Below are positions 8,366-18,333 of a DNA stretch of 44,308 nt, in pieces; position 1 is the first letter of the stretch, and every line of letters begins with the position of its first letter. The notes below the pieces were generated by a model. It saw nothing but the letters and a program-made list of their open reading frames with translations, was not told the origin of the DNA and did not search any database. The DNA lies in the NCBI GenBank assembly GCA_947571135.1, contig CANOWY010000011.1:1-44308 (forward strand), read 5' to 3'. The position numbers and the translations under genes are program-made. This DNA is from an uncultured Mycoplasmatota bacterium (GTDB lineage Bacteria; Bacillota_I; Bacilli_A; RF39; UBA660).

Positions 8366-8939
8366 TTTTTTAGAGAATGATGTAGATATTTTAAATCATG
8401 AATATAAGGATATATATATCGAAAATCAACGTATTTTTAATAAAACCATAGGAGATGCTAAAATTACAGAATCTTCTTTTTTGGAAGTTACTTTTGATAA
8501 TGTTGTTTTTAATTACGTTGTATTTTTTCATGTAGATTTATCTAATGTTAATTTTACAAATTGTGGTCTTCATAATTGTCAATTTATTGACTGTAAAATG
8601 GTAGGGACTAATTTTGCGGATTCGACGATAAGGTCATGTGAATTTTCAAATGTTTTGGGAAGATATATGTCTTTTAGTTATTTAAAAATACAAGAAATGT
8701 CTATTAGTGATAGCGATTTGTTAGAGACTAGATTTATGGATATAAAACATAGTAAACTTACATTTTCAAATGTTAATTTAAAAGGTGCAGAGTTTAATAC
8801 AATCTCTATGGTCAATGTGGATATATCTACCTGCAACATTGAAGGCATTTTAATTGATCCTAAATATTTAAGAGGAGTTATTTTAAATTATAATCAAATG
8901 GTAGAAATTGCCCCTGTGTTAGGGATTAAATTGAAATAA
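8358..8939 (+). CDS. Pentapeptide-repeat protein (Qnr-like fold)
   Basis: A 193-residue pentapeptide-repeat protein. Repeats with F/L/I at the centre of each A(D/N)LxX unit run from about residue 38 to 168 (for example VDLSNVNFTNCGLHNCQFID and FSNVNLKGAEFNTISM), predicting a right-handed quadrilateral beta-helix. The C-terminus, PKYLRGVILNYNQMVEIAPVLGIKL, resembles the capping helix of chromosomal Qnr-like proteins, which mimic DNA and bind gyrase or topoisomerase IV; the length is slightly below Qnr. The ATG at 8358 is chosen because GAAGAGGAA precedes it and it overlaps scpB by 8 bases. No drug-related role is proven; coupling to condensin expression is an inference from the overlap. Confidence 0.85.
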   Translation: MNDFLENDVDILNHEYKDIYIENQRIFNKTIGDAKITESSFLEVTFDNVVFNYVVFFHVDLSNVNFTNCGLHNCQFIDCKMVGTNFADSTIRSCEFSNVLGRYMSFSYLKIQEMSISDSDLLETRFMDIKHSKLTFSNVNLKGAEFNTISMVNVDISTCNIEGILIDPKYLRGVILNYNQMVEIAPVLGIKLK

Positions 8940-8942
8940 TAA

Positions 8943-8970
8943 TTTACAAATAAAGAAAATATGCTATAAT
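8943..8970 (+). promoter_or_regulatory. Promoter of tRNA-Leu
   Basis: TTTACA (8943-8948), a 16-base spacer and a perfect TATAAT (8965-8970), eight bases before the tRNA 5' end. Confidence 0.7.
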
Positions 8971-8978
8971 TTATTTAT

Positions 8979-9065
8979 GCCTATGTGGCGGAATTGGTAG
9001 ACGCGCTGGACTCAAAATCCAGTGTTAGCAATAACGTGTGGGTCCGAGTCCCACCATGGGCACCA
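8979..9065 (+). tRNA. tRNA-Leu (anticodon CAA)
   Basis: Class II tRNA of 87 bases with encoded CCA. Acceptor arms are GCCTATG (8979-8985) and CATGGGC (9055-9061). The D-arm contains GGTAGACGC. The anticodon stem CTGGA/TCCAG encloses loop CTCAAAA, so the anticodon is CAA. There is a long variable arm and a T-arm with the usual GTCCGAGTC core. It has its own promoter and is followed by a terminator at 9110-9140. The mobile element begins about 430 bases downstream and does not use this tRNA's 3' end as a visible attachment site. Confidence 0.97.
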
Positions 9066-9109
9066 TTGGGAAATCTGTTCTAACTTTTTAGAACTTTATA
9101 TACAAAAAG

Positions 9110-9140
9110 TATCAATTTCAAAAGAAGTTGATATTTTTTT
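9110..9140 (+). terminator. Terminator of tRNA-Leu
   Basis: TATCAATTTC (9110-9119) pairs with GAAGTTGATA (9124-9133) with one G-T pair, an AAAA loop and seven T residues (9134-9140). Confidence 0.85.
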
Positions 9141-9165
9141 GTGATTAGAGAAAGGACAGATAAAA

Positions 9166-9441
9166 ATGGTAAGTATAGTTAGTAAGGAATTACACTTTGA
9201 TGAAGAGTTAAAAAAGAAAATAGAATTTATATGTGATTTTTGTAATACTAAGCCAACAATTATAAATGGTTATATTAAGAATATTAAACGAACAAATCTC
9301 TCATATATCGAACCTCATAGGGTTATTATTAAAGGCATTACTTTTCTAGTATTTAACTATTCTAAAACTATTTATATTGGAAATTTAAGAAATAGTATTG
9401 AAATTAAAGATTTAGAGGACTTTATTAAGTCATTAGATTAA
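9166..9441 (+). CDS. Small protein of unknown function, paralogue of the ORF at 14548
   Basis: A 91-residue protein (MVSIVSKELHFDEELKKKIE start). The ATG has AGAAAGGAC upstream with good spacing. It aligns with the product at 14548-14745: KELHFDEELKKKIEFICDF against KELEFDKEVLKRLLMICRF, then KPTIINGYIKNIKRTNLSYIEPH against KPIIRKGSIINIKGTNIAYVNPH. The second copy lacks the C-terminal 25-30 residues present here (TFLVFNYSKTIYIGN...DFIKSLD). The two copies lie on opposite sides of the mobile element, so they may be host genes separated by insertion or element-borne boundary genes. There are no signal peptide, membrane helices or metal motifs, and the function is unknown. Confidence 0.65.
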   Translation: MVSIVSKELHFDEELKKKIEFICDFCNTKPTIINGYIKNIKRTNLSYIEPHRVIIKGITFLVFNYSKTIYIGNLRNSIEIKDLEDFIKSLD

Positions 9442-9507
9442 TTGTATTAAATATTATCAACTTCTTTCAAAATCGCCTTTAAATAGGCAAAAAATGATAA
9501 TTATGTC

Positions 9508-9535
9508 TTGACTTTACAATAAAAGAATCTATAAT
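9508..9535 (+). promoter_or_regulatory. Promoter of the recombinase leader
   Basis: TTGACT (9508-9513), 16 bases, TATAAT (9530-9535). Transcription would start near 9542, giving a leader of about 150 bases before the recombinase ATG. Confidence 0.65.
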
Positions 9536-9558
9536 AGGAAAGCAATAAAGGAAGTTTT

Positions 9559-9591
9559 ATGTTTTGTGGGGTTAATATAAAACAAATTTAA
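9559..9591 (+). CDS. Putative 10-residue leader peptide
   Basis: ATG at 9559 preceded by AAAGGAAG (9547-9554) at good spacing encodes MFCGVNIKQI and stops at TAA 9589-9591. The ATG region can pair with ATAAAAC (9577-9583) through GTTTTAT (9554-9560). Such a short, well-initiated ORF just upstream of a terminator resembles translation-attenuation leaders of tet(M) or erm type. The role is inferred. Confidence 0.45.
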   Translation: MFCGVNIKQI

Positions 9592-9613
9592 TAATCAACA
9601 TAATGAAATTTAT

Positions 9614-9665
9614 AGAGGTGTCAAAGACATAAAACAAAATTAAATGTCTTTGTCGCCTCTTTTTT
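9614..9665 (+). terminator. Attenuator-like terminator in the recombinase leader
   Basis: AGAGGTGTCAAAGACAT (9614-9630) pairs almost fully with ATGTCTTTGTCGCCTCT (9644-9660), followed by TTTTT (9661-9665). It lies between a good promoter and the recombinase gene, downstream of a short leader ORF, so it would stop most transcripts unless relieved. Confidence 0.75.
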
Positions 9666-9670
9666 GATGA

Positions 9671-11593
<1,923 letters not shown>

Positions 11594-11935
11594 AATCTAA
11601 ATTAGATAAGGAAGAATAAAATTTTTTGTTAACTTTTTTCTAAAAAAAGTTATAACAATCGTGGTAAGTTTTGTTTGCAAAGCAAATGAAATTAGCGATA
11701 GATTGTTTAATAAAATTATGAGAACTTATACTTACGAAGTTTGTAAAAGTACGAATGATTTTAAAAGATAAAATAAAAAGCCATGCTTATTATTTTATCT
11801 AAAGTCTTATGTAGTTTTAATGCTTTACGAAGTTTAGCATTATTACGAAATAAGACAGGTGGATTCTAAGGTTGCCTAAACCTTAGCCCCCAGATTTTGA
11901 TATGAACGAAGTGAGATGTCAAAATCTATAGGGGG
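11594..11935 (+). other. Hairpin-rich non-coding region of the mobile element
   Basis: No convincing gene. In order: AACTTTTTT/AAAAAAGTT (11631-11651, no T tail); TTTGC/GCAAA (11674-11686); TTAC/GTAA with loop GAAGTTT (11732-11746); GATAAAATAA/TTATTTTATC (11767-11799); a long hairpin GTCTTAT/ATAAGAC with inner AATGCT/AGCATT (11804-11856); CTAAGGTT/AACCTTAG (11866-11886); and CCCCC-AGATTTTGA/TCAAAATCT-ATA-GGGGG (11887-11935). The 11-base word TTACGAAGTTT occurs at 11732-11742 and 11825-11835, and ACGAAGT recurs at 11906-11912, each time in or next to a hairpin loop. This may be a transfer-origin region, a structured RNA or both. Confidence 0.6.
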
Positions 11936-11962
11936 TTAGACATTTTGACGGAGCAAAATTAC

Positions 11963-11980
11963 CCTACTATAAATAGTAGG
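11963..11980 (+). other. Candidate oriT/relaxase recognition hairpin
   Basis: Perfect 7-bp inverted repeat CCTACTA (11963-11969) / TAGTAGG (11974-11980) with loop TAAA, 31 bases upstream of the MobV-type relaxase ATG. MobV relaxases (pMV158 MobM and relatives) recognise an inverted repeat and nick next to or within it just upstream of their own gene. The position fits; the exact nick site cannot be read. Confidence 0.5.
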
Positions 11981-12011
11981 ACTCTATTCTAATAAAGGGG
12001 GTTATGAATTT

Positions 12012-13355
12012 ATGGAAGAATTATCTTATTCATTACATTTAGGTAATGATAAAAACAAATCTAAAAAAGCAAGAAGAACAGCAAAAACGAATGACACTAA
12101 TACTACTTCATTTAATAATAATGCTATACAAAACCATCAACAATTATCAAAAGTTGATAAACATAATTTGAGAAAATATGATGAGGAGCAAGAATTAATT
12201 TGTACGATTAAAGGTACTTCTTCTATTGTGGAAGATACTAAAAATTTGTATTTGGAATTATTTGAAGATGCAAGAATTAAGTATAATGAAAAGCAAACTA
12301 GAAATGATAGAAAGATAGAGAATTATTTTAATCATATCTCAAATGATAACAAAAGAGATCTTGCTTGTGAAATAATTATTGAACTTGGAGATATGGACTT
12401 TTGGACTGATAAAGATGATAAATTTAAGAAAAAAATGGTTGAAGTTTTTAAAGAACAAATAATAGATTTAGAAGAAGTTGTACCAAACTTCAAAATAGCA
12501 AATGCCACCATACATTTTGATGAATCTAGTCCACATTTACATATTGTTGGTGTTCCTTTTAAAGATGGAATGAAAAATGGCATGGAAAAACAAGTTGGAA
12601 AATCTGATGTATTTAATAAAATAAGTTTAGTAAATATTCAAGACAAAATGAGAGAATATTGTATTAATTCATTCAATAGAATTTATCATTTAAACTATAC
12701 TCTTAAAGCAAAAGAAGAAGGTAGAAATGTTGATATTAATGTTGCCAACATGAACGAATATAAAAAATTTAAACGAGAGCAAGAAAAATACAAAAAACAG
12801 CTCAAAGAATTAAACAACAAGACAGATGAATTACAAAATAAATCTAATGAGATTAATAATATTATTGATAATTTAAAACCTACTATCACTAATAAAAATA
12901 ACTTTACTATTTCTAATGAAAATATAGATAAGATTAAAAAATATATAGAGCAAACTAATAATACTACTTCTAATCTAAGAAATGCAAATGATATAAATAT
13001 AGTTTTAAAAAAATATGAAGATGATTTGAGAGAACACTCTAACGAAGTTAGAAACTTGAAAAAGAAAATAAAAACTCGTGATGATAGAATTGAAGAATTA
13101 GAATATGATTTAAATGAAGCAAATGAAACTATTGATGAGTTAGAAGATAAGGTATCAGAATTACAAAAAATAGTTGATTACTTTAAAGAATTATGGAAGA
13201 AGTTTATTGAATTTTTACAAAACAAATTCTTCTCTAATGATAAATATGATAACTTCATAAATGATTTATATGATGAAGATATACTTGATGAAAATGATAT
13301 TGATATAATACAAAATAATAAAAATAATGAAAAAAATGATGATTTTGAAAGATAA
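12012..13355 (+). CDS. MobV/Pre-type mobilization relaxase
   Basis: A 447-residue protein. The N-terminal relaxase domain contains KHNLRKYD (about 50-57), resembling MobV motif I, and the hallmark motif III HFDESSPHLHIVGVP (168-182), with the HxDExxPHxH metal/catalytic set at His168, Asp170, Glu171, His175 and His177. From about 255 to 400 it is a long Lys/Glu coiled coil, then an acidic tail. It would nick oriT and pilot the single strand through a helper conjugation channel. AAAGGGGG lies 10 bases upstream of the ATG; a nearer ATG at 12003-12005 is out of frame. The N-terminus differs from the usual start of Pre/Mob proteins and has about 45 extra residues before motif I. Confidence 0.9.
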   Translation: MEELSYSLHLGNDKNKSKKARRTAKTNDTNTTSFNNNAIQNHQQLSKVDKHNLRKYDEEQELICTIKGTSSIVEDTKNLYLELFEDARIKYNEKQTRNDRKIENYFNHISNDNKRDLACEIIIELGDMDFWTDKDDKFKKKMVEVFKEQIIDLEEVVPNFKIANATIHFDESSPHLHIVGVPFKDGMKNGMEKQVGKSDVFNKISLVNIQDKMREYCINSFNRIYHLNYTLKAKEEGRNVDINVANMNEYKKFKREQEKYKKQLKELNNKTDELQNKSNEINNIIDNLKPTITNKNNFTISNENIDKIKKYIEQTNNTTSNLRNANDINIVLKKYEDDLREHSNEVRNLKKKIKTRDDRIEELEYDLNEANETIDELEDKVSELQKIVDYFKELWKKFIEFLQNKFFSNDKYDNFINDLYDEDILDENDIDIIQNNKNNEKNDDFER

Positions 13356-13393
13356 ATATGTTAAAATAGCGGGTAATTAAGGGGGATTCGTAA

Positions 13394-14299
13394 ATGAATA
13401 TAGATTTAGAAGAAGCATTAAGGGCAAGTATGGACCTAATTTATGGAGTACATTTTTTTCATGGATTTAAAGATTATGCTAGCACTTATTTTGTAACATC
13501 AGAATGTATTAAAGATTACTTGAAAGCACATGAATTTTTAAAAAATAGGGCTTTAACTATTTTATCTGGTGGAGATCAAGTATTTAATCTTATTACTAGT
13601 GGTGTCTATGAAATTGATGCATTTGACTCAAATAAATTAACTTATTTTGTTTATCATCTACGTAAAGCAATGATTAATATTTTTCCATTTCAAGACTTTA
13701 AAAAGGCCAATTTAATATTTACATCAGCAAGCGACAATTTTTCTAACCATTTAGATATTCTTGAAAAAGTAAAACCTCATCTTCCAGAAGAAGTACATGA
13801 ATACTTTAGAAAAATGCTTGAATTTTCTGATGGTAATCCTATGATAAATTTTGAATCACTCTACTATGGAGCAAATAATATATCGCTTTCTCGTAATAAT
13901 TATTTGGTAAATGAAGATGCCTATAAAAAACTTCAAAAATCTATAAATGATGCAAATGTTAATATTACTTTTGCAGATGCTTTAAGTTTTTCAGAAGAAT
14001 TATCATCAACGTATGACATTATTCTTTTATCAAATATTGCTGATTATTTTTCCTATGCAAAACCAGAATTTGGACTTAAAGACTTTAAAGAGTTCATAAC
14101 AAGTTATATGAAGATTCTAAATCCAGATGGAATACTTATTAATTATCTTTATAAAATTAATGACCAAAATCCAATTAGAAATCTTCCTATAACTAAAGAA
14201 GATTTAGGATCTGACAATATCTATCCTGTTACAACTCCAATATTTAGAAATGCAGGAGAGGGATATTATTTGGAACGTAAACCTAAAATAAAACGATAA
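13394..14299 (+). CDS. DUF3419/BtaA-like SAM-dependent enzyme (mobile-element cargo)
   Basis: A 301-residue protein with a Rossmann SAM-binding core. ALTILSGGDQVFNLITSG (about 53-70) is a modified motif I, followed by EIDAFDSNKLTYFVYHLRKA with an acidic ribose-binding residue at the end of strand 2; YDIILLSNIADYF (about 209-221) is the motif IV region. The TILSGGDQ...DAFDSN pairing resembles DUF3419 proteins, a group that includes BtaA, which transfers a 3-amino-3-carboxypropyl group from SAM to diacylglycerol. The length is somewhat below BtaA. The substrate is unknown. It lies 38 bases after the relaxase with a strong AAGGGGG ribosome site, so it is the likely cargo. A plain methyltransferase is the alternative. 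Confidence 0.65.
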   Translation: MNIDLEEALRASMDLIYGVHFFHGFKDYASTYFVTSECIKDYLKAHEFLKNRALTILSGGDQVFNLITSGVYEIDAFDSNKLTYFVYHLRKAMINIFPFQDFKKANLIFTSASDNFSNHLDILEKVKPHLPEEVHEYFRKMLEFSDGNPMINFESLYYGANNISLSRNNYLVNEDAYKKLQKSINDANVNITFADALSFSEELSSTYDIILLSNIADYFSYAKPEFGLKDFKEFITSYMKILNPDGILINYLYKINDQNPIRNLPITKEDLGSDNIYPVTTPIFRNAGEGYYLERKPKIKR

Positions 14300-14364
14300 A
14301 CAAGTGAAAAATAGATATTAGTACTTTACATAAAAATTAGTTTTAAAATAAATTGGATTCGTGT

Positions 14365-14520
14365 TATAATTTAATTAAGAAATTGATATAAGTTATGTAT
14401 TAATTCCTAATTTAGCGAAAAAGTTGTAGATAACAACCGCTATCGCACCAGATTGATAGGAAACTCGAACTTTTTATTCGAGAGTAATAAATATTAACTA
14501 GAAGTACCGTCTAGTTTTTT
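14365..14520 (+). ncRNA. Structured leader-like RNA ending in a terminator (unclassified)
   Basis: TATAAT at 14365-14370 is followed by a run of compatible helices: an outer CCTA/TAGG around 14407-14460; TAGCG/CGCTA enclosing GTTGT/ACAAC; CTCGAA/TTCGAG with a T-rich loop (about 14464-14483); and a terminator AACTAGA/TCTAGTT with six or more T residues (about 14496-14520). A strong ribosome site and the small ORF at 14548 follow. The layout (promoter, compact multi-helix domain, terminator, gene) is that of a riboswitch-like or attenuator leader. I compared it by eye with preQ1, purine, TPP, T-box, guanidine and c-di-GMP motifs and saw no match. The -35 box is weak. Confidence 0.45.
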
Positions 14521-14547
14521 TGTTATTTGAGAATGGAAGTGATGAGT

Positions 14548-14745
14548 ATGGATGTTGTTAAGGAATTAGAGTTTGATAAGGAAGTCTTAAAAAGACTCTT
14601 AATGATATGTAGATTTGCTTGTGTTAAACCTATTATTAGAAAAGGAAGTATTATTAATATTAAGGGAACTAACATTGCTTATGTAAATCCACATATTATA
14701 CGTGTTATAATAGAAGTAAGTAGGGAGTTTTTTATAACAACATAA
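14548..14745 (+). CDS. Small protein, shorter paralogue of the ORF at 9166
   Basis: A 65-residue product beginning MDVVKELEFDKEVLKR. ATG 14548 is chosen among several in-frame starts because GGAAGTG lies seven bases upstream and it matches the start of the paralogue. It matches the first two thirds of the 9166-9441 product (KEL-F-D, MIC/FIC, KP-I, NIKGTN, Y-PH) but ends early at REFFITT, lacking the last 25-30 residues, so it may be truncated. It follows a structured, terminator-ending leader. There is no recognisable domain. Its position immediately to the right of the mobile element, mirroring the paralogue on the left, is its most notable trait. Confidence 0.5.
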   Translation: MDVVKELEFDKEVLKRLLMICRFACVKPIIRKGSIINIKGTNIAYVNPHIIRVIIEVSREFFITT

Positions 14746-14762
14746 CTTTTAAGTGAAACGAG

Positions 14763-15511
14763 GTGAATGAAATACGTAATTTTGTTAATTATGCCCATAA
14801 GGTGCTTCAGGTTATGCACCAGAAAATACTATGATTGCTTTTAAAGAGGGAATACGATTAAGCGCAAATGGTTTAGAGTTAGATTTGCGAAAAAGCAAAG
14901 ATGGAAAGATAGTTATTTTTCATGATAAGGTACTAGATAAAAAATCAAATGGAACTGGAAGAATTAAAGATTATCTGTTTCAGGAGTTATATAAATTGGA
15001 TTTTGGTAGTTGGTTTGATCCAAAATTTAAAGGTGAACATATAGTATTATTTGAAGAGTTTGCTAAGGAGTTTTTAAATCTTGATTTAACATTTGCAATT
15101 GAATTAAAAGTGGTTGGAATCGAAAAAGAAGTATTAAACATTTTAAAACAGTATAAAAGTCATGATAATATTTACATTACTTCTTTTAAGTATGAAGCAT
15201 TAGAGAATGTAAGAAAATTAGATAAAAAAATTAAATTATCATGGCTTGTTGAAAAAATAACACAAGAGAATATAAAACAATTGTTAAAAATTCGAGGAAG
15301 TCAAATATGTCCAAATGCCATAAATGTAACAGAAGAAGATATTTTTCTTGCTAAATCTAGTAAATTAGGTGTTAGGCTTTGGGGTGTTTCTGATGAAAAT
15401 ATTATGAAAAAAGTATACAACTTAGATATAGAAGGAATGACGGTAGATTTTCCAGATAAATTATTAAAAATACAAGAAAAAGATAAGAAAGTAGGAAAGT
15501 GTGTTTTATGA
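14763..15511 (+). pseudogene. Glycerophosphodiester phosphodiesterase, frameshifted near the start
   Basis: The body is a clear GDPD: GASGYAPENTMIAF, then GLELDLRKSKDGKIVIFHD (the E-x-D metal ligands and second catalytic His), LDFGSWFDPKFKGE and an end VDFPDKLL. The first catalytic motif, AHRG, is split. Bases 14763-14798 read NFVNYAH in one frame, then the expected Arg codon is two bases (AA) instead of three, and GASGYAPENT continues in the next frame. One missing base therefore removes the AHRG histidine from any product that starts at the internal ATG 14831. GDPD would hydrolyse glycerophosphodiesters to glycerol 3-phosphate and an alcohol. Either a real loss of function or a sequence error; the rest is intact. 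It overlaps the next gene by four bases. Confidence 0.8.
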
Positions 15512-16182
15512 TTATGTTTGATGAGTTATTAGAAAACCAACAATATTTAGAAACTGTAAAAAAAATTGAAAAAATGCATTTTATAACAGATGGGAAATGG
15601 GATTGGGAACATGGACTTTCCCATTATAAAAGAGTGGCAAGTTATGTTAAAACAATTTTAGAACAACTTCAAGTTGATGAAAGAACAATAGAGTTAGGTA
15701 TGCTTGCGGCTCTTTTACATGATATTGGTTTAGTAAAAGGAACAAAAACAGATCATGCAGTAGAAAGTAGTAAAATATTTACTCAATATTTAGAGGATTT
15801 TACAATTGCGCCACAAGAATTAGAAATTATGAAACAAGCCATTTTGGATCACTCTAAAGGAAAGGAAATTCAATCTTTAATAGGTTTATCTTTATTACTT
15901 GCAGATAAACTAGATGTAGGCTACCAAAGAGTAGAAACTTCCAGTATTCATGATTATATTAATACAGAGATAGCCAAAATTAGAAAAGTGTATATATCTA
16001 TTACAGAAACAGAATTAATTGTTCATTATAAAGTGAAGGGGCAATTCGATATTTCTGTTTTAAAAAGTTGGCCGAAAGCCATTACGATTTCAGATAAAGT
16101 TTCTAAATATTTAAATAAAAAATTTATCTTTTTAATCAATGGCAAAGAAGGAAATATTTCTGATTTTATTAAAGAGAATTAA
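15508..16182 (+). CDS. HD-domain phosphohydrolase
   Basis: A 224-residue HD-superfamily protein. EHGLSHYKRVASYV (about 30-43) supplies the first His, AALLHDIGLVKG (about 67-78) the HD pair and AILDHSKGK the next His, with ADKLDVG giving the terminal Asp, the order H...HD...H...D of metal-dependent HD phosphohydrolases. The C-terminal 70 residues are a small alpha/beta extension. The substrate is unknown; nucleotides or phosphomonoesters are typical. ATG 15508 is preferred (ATGA overlap with the GDPD stop, AGGAAAG upstream) over an in-frame GTG nine bases earlier. Coupling to a GDPD suggests a shared phosphate-ester pathway, but this is inference. Confidence 0.85.
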   Translation: MIMFDELLENQQYLETVKKIEKMHFITDGKWDWEHGLSHYKRVASYVKTILEQLQVDERTIELGMLAALLHDIGLVKGTKTDHAVESSKIFTQYLEDFTIAPQELEIMKQAILDHSKGKEIQSLIGLSLLLADKLDVGYQRVETSSIHDYINTEIAKIRKVYISITETELIVHYKVKGQFDISVLKSWPKAITISDKVSKYLNKKFIFLINGKEGNISDFIKEN

Positions 16183-16185
16183 ATA

Positions 16186-16214
16186 TTGACAATATTTCAA
16201 AAAATGAATAGAAT
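16186..16214 (+). promoter_or_regulatory. Promoter of the helicase gene
   Basis: TTGACA (16186-16191), 17 bases, TAGAAT (16209-16214), then AAGGAG (16226-16231) nine bases before ATG 16240. Confidence 0.65.
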
Positions 16215-16239
16215 ATACCCTTGATAAGGAGATACAACT

Positions 16240-18251
16240 ATGAATATATTTGAGTATCCTCACATAAAAGAAGCAACGACCTTTGTTTTAAAAGATTTGC
16301 AGTATAAAAAAAATCTTGTGTTATTGCTGCTATGGGAATAGGGAAGTCTGCTATTGCAATTAACACAATCCTTGCTTATTCTAACGAAAGTATTCTTTTT
16401 TGTGCTCCAACTCATTTGATTTTAGAACAAATGAAAGAGTATTTAAAAAATATGGGATATGATTTAGAACAAGATTTTAAAAATTTACAATTTTATACTT
16501 ATGCAAGTCTTCATTCTATAATAAAAAAAGGAAATATCCCAGAATTTCATTTGCTTATTTGTGATGAATTTCATGCGATTGCAAAAAGAAAACAATATGA
16601 TTCTATAAAGCAGTTGTTTCATTATGGCGAGGATAAAAGATACTTAGGTTTATCTGCAACTCCTATTTTGCAATGGGAATTTGAAAAGAGTTATAATGAA
16701 CAAAATGCACTTTCTAAGAAAAGAGTTAACATGGCAAGCCTTTTATATGACAATCATGTCTCTTATTATTATTCGATAGAAGATGCATTTTTAAATGGTT
16801 TATTCGCTATGCCTATTTATAATGAATTTTTTGTTGTATCTGAAAATACAAAAACAGAAGCATACAAAATTTTAAAACAGGAAAGGTTAGAAAATATTAC
16901 AGAAGAGATGATTGTTTCTTTAACAAATTATTTGGATAAAGAGGCTACTTATGTTTCGATTTTAAAAAAATATTTGGAACTTAAGAATACAAAGATTCTA
17001 TTTTATTGTCGTGATTTTAAAGATTTATTAGAAAAAGAATCTATCTTAAAGCAACTATTTCCAGAATTATCTCTTTATAAAACTTCTTGTAGATTGCCTA
17101 AAAATGAAAATAAACAAAATATTTCGGAGTTTCGAAATAATGAATTCGCAGGAGAAAATAGTAAGGTATTATTGTCAATTCGTCAGGTAACAGAAGGATT
17201 TCATACTGATGGTGCGATGCAAATTGTTTTTAGCAGTAAAACAAAAGCCTATCGAGATTTTTTACAAAAATTTGGTAGAGGATGTTCCATAGGAAATCCA
17301 ATATCTGTGAAAATATTAGACTTAGGAGGTAATTTAACTCGAATTTGCTCGCTTGACTTTTTAAATTTTAGAAAGAATATAGACCAAAAAGAGAAAGATC
17401 CATTTCATAATACAATATTTGCTAAAATCAAATTTGGTGGAAATATGGTAGATTTGAGTAAAACTATTCATCAAATCTGTGAAAATGTTTATGTTAGTAA
17501 AAAAGAAAAAACGGATCTTTATTATGAAAGAATACTTTCGAATTATGGAACTTTAAAAAATCCTGAAGAAAAATACAAAGATGGTACTTATTTAAAAGAT
17601 TGGTATAAAGAAATGATGGAAATTGCTTATCATGAACTTTATTTATTAAGAGAAAATTCTCATTATAAAATTTCAGAAGAAAATATGTATATCATTGAAA
17701 CCCTTGCTCATATTGAAAATTATAAAACAAAAAAACATACAGTGACAGAAGAAGAAAAAAGAAATATATATTTTGAGCAAGCAATAAAGTATCAAAATAT
17801 TTTGCCAAAAAGTGATGTACATCGTTTTATAGATGGCTCTTATATGGCTACTTGGTATCAAGGACAGAAGAAAAAAGTTCAATCTCTATTAAATAGAATA
17901 AATAAAGATGCAAATTATTGTTTGAATGAAAAGAACTTTCTACTTATTTCATGGATATATACTCTGCATAGGGATTTAAAAAACATCTGGCTACAAAATA
18001 GGCTTGGTTTGCAAAGAGAAATAACAGAAAGCGAAAAATATCGCCGTTGGTTAAAGTTTTCGGTTGAAGTGGCAAAAGATCCAAAATTATTAAACACAAA
18101 GAAACTATGTGAATCAATAGATGCCTTTTATTCACTTGAAGAATATTGTAAAGGAAACGAAGAGAGAACAACAAAAGTTGCAGAACAGAACTATTTTTTT
18201 TCTACAATAGAAATAGATAATATTAAGAAACGTATATTAAATAAGAACTGA
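16240..18251 (+). pseudogene. SF2 helicase with helicase-associated repeats; 5' end out of frame at an A8 tract
   Basis: The promoter and ribosome site point to ATG 16240, which reads MNIFEYPHIKEATTFVLKDL and stops at a TAG 33 codons later. A -1 shift in the A8 tract (16306-16313) joins it to the long frame as KKSCVIAAMGIGKSAIAIN, restoring motif I. Downstream the long frame (about 640 residues) has motif II DEFH, motif III LSATP, a RecA2 domain and motif VI FGRGC. The C-terminal part carries DGTYLKDWYKEM and DGSYMATWYQGQ repeats like helicase-associated (HA, PF03457-type) modules. Translation from the internal ATG 16332 would start two residues before the P-loop and might still be active. 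It could be a slippage-regulated gene, a fresh pseudogene or an assembly error. Confidence 0.75.
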
Positions 18252-18273
18252 TACAAAGATAACCGTGAAAAAT

Positions 18274-18301
18274 TTGACTTTCTTTTTATTTATGATAAAA
18301 T
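18274..18301 (+). promoter_or_regulatory. Promoter of the 18334 gene
   Basis: TTGACT (18274-18279), 16 bases, TAAAAT (18296-18301), 32 bases before the chosen ATG. Confidence 0.55.
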
Positions 18302-18333
18302 GGTTTCTACTTGGCCTAGAAAGAGGAAGAGAA

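Noticed and set aside
11631..11651. Terminator after the recombinase
   Set aside because: The stem AACTTTTTT/AAAAAAGTT has no T run after it, so it is kept only as part of the hairpin region.
14365..14520. Known riboswitch or T-box in the structured leader
   Set aside because: No preQ1, purine, TPP, guanidine, c-di-GMP or T-box core could be found by eye.
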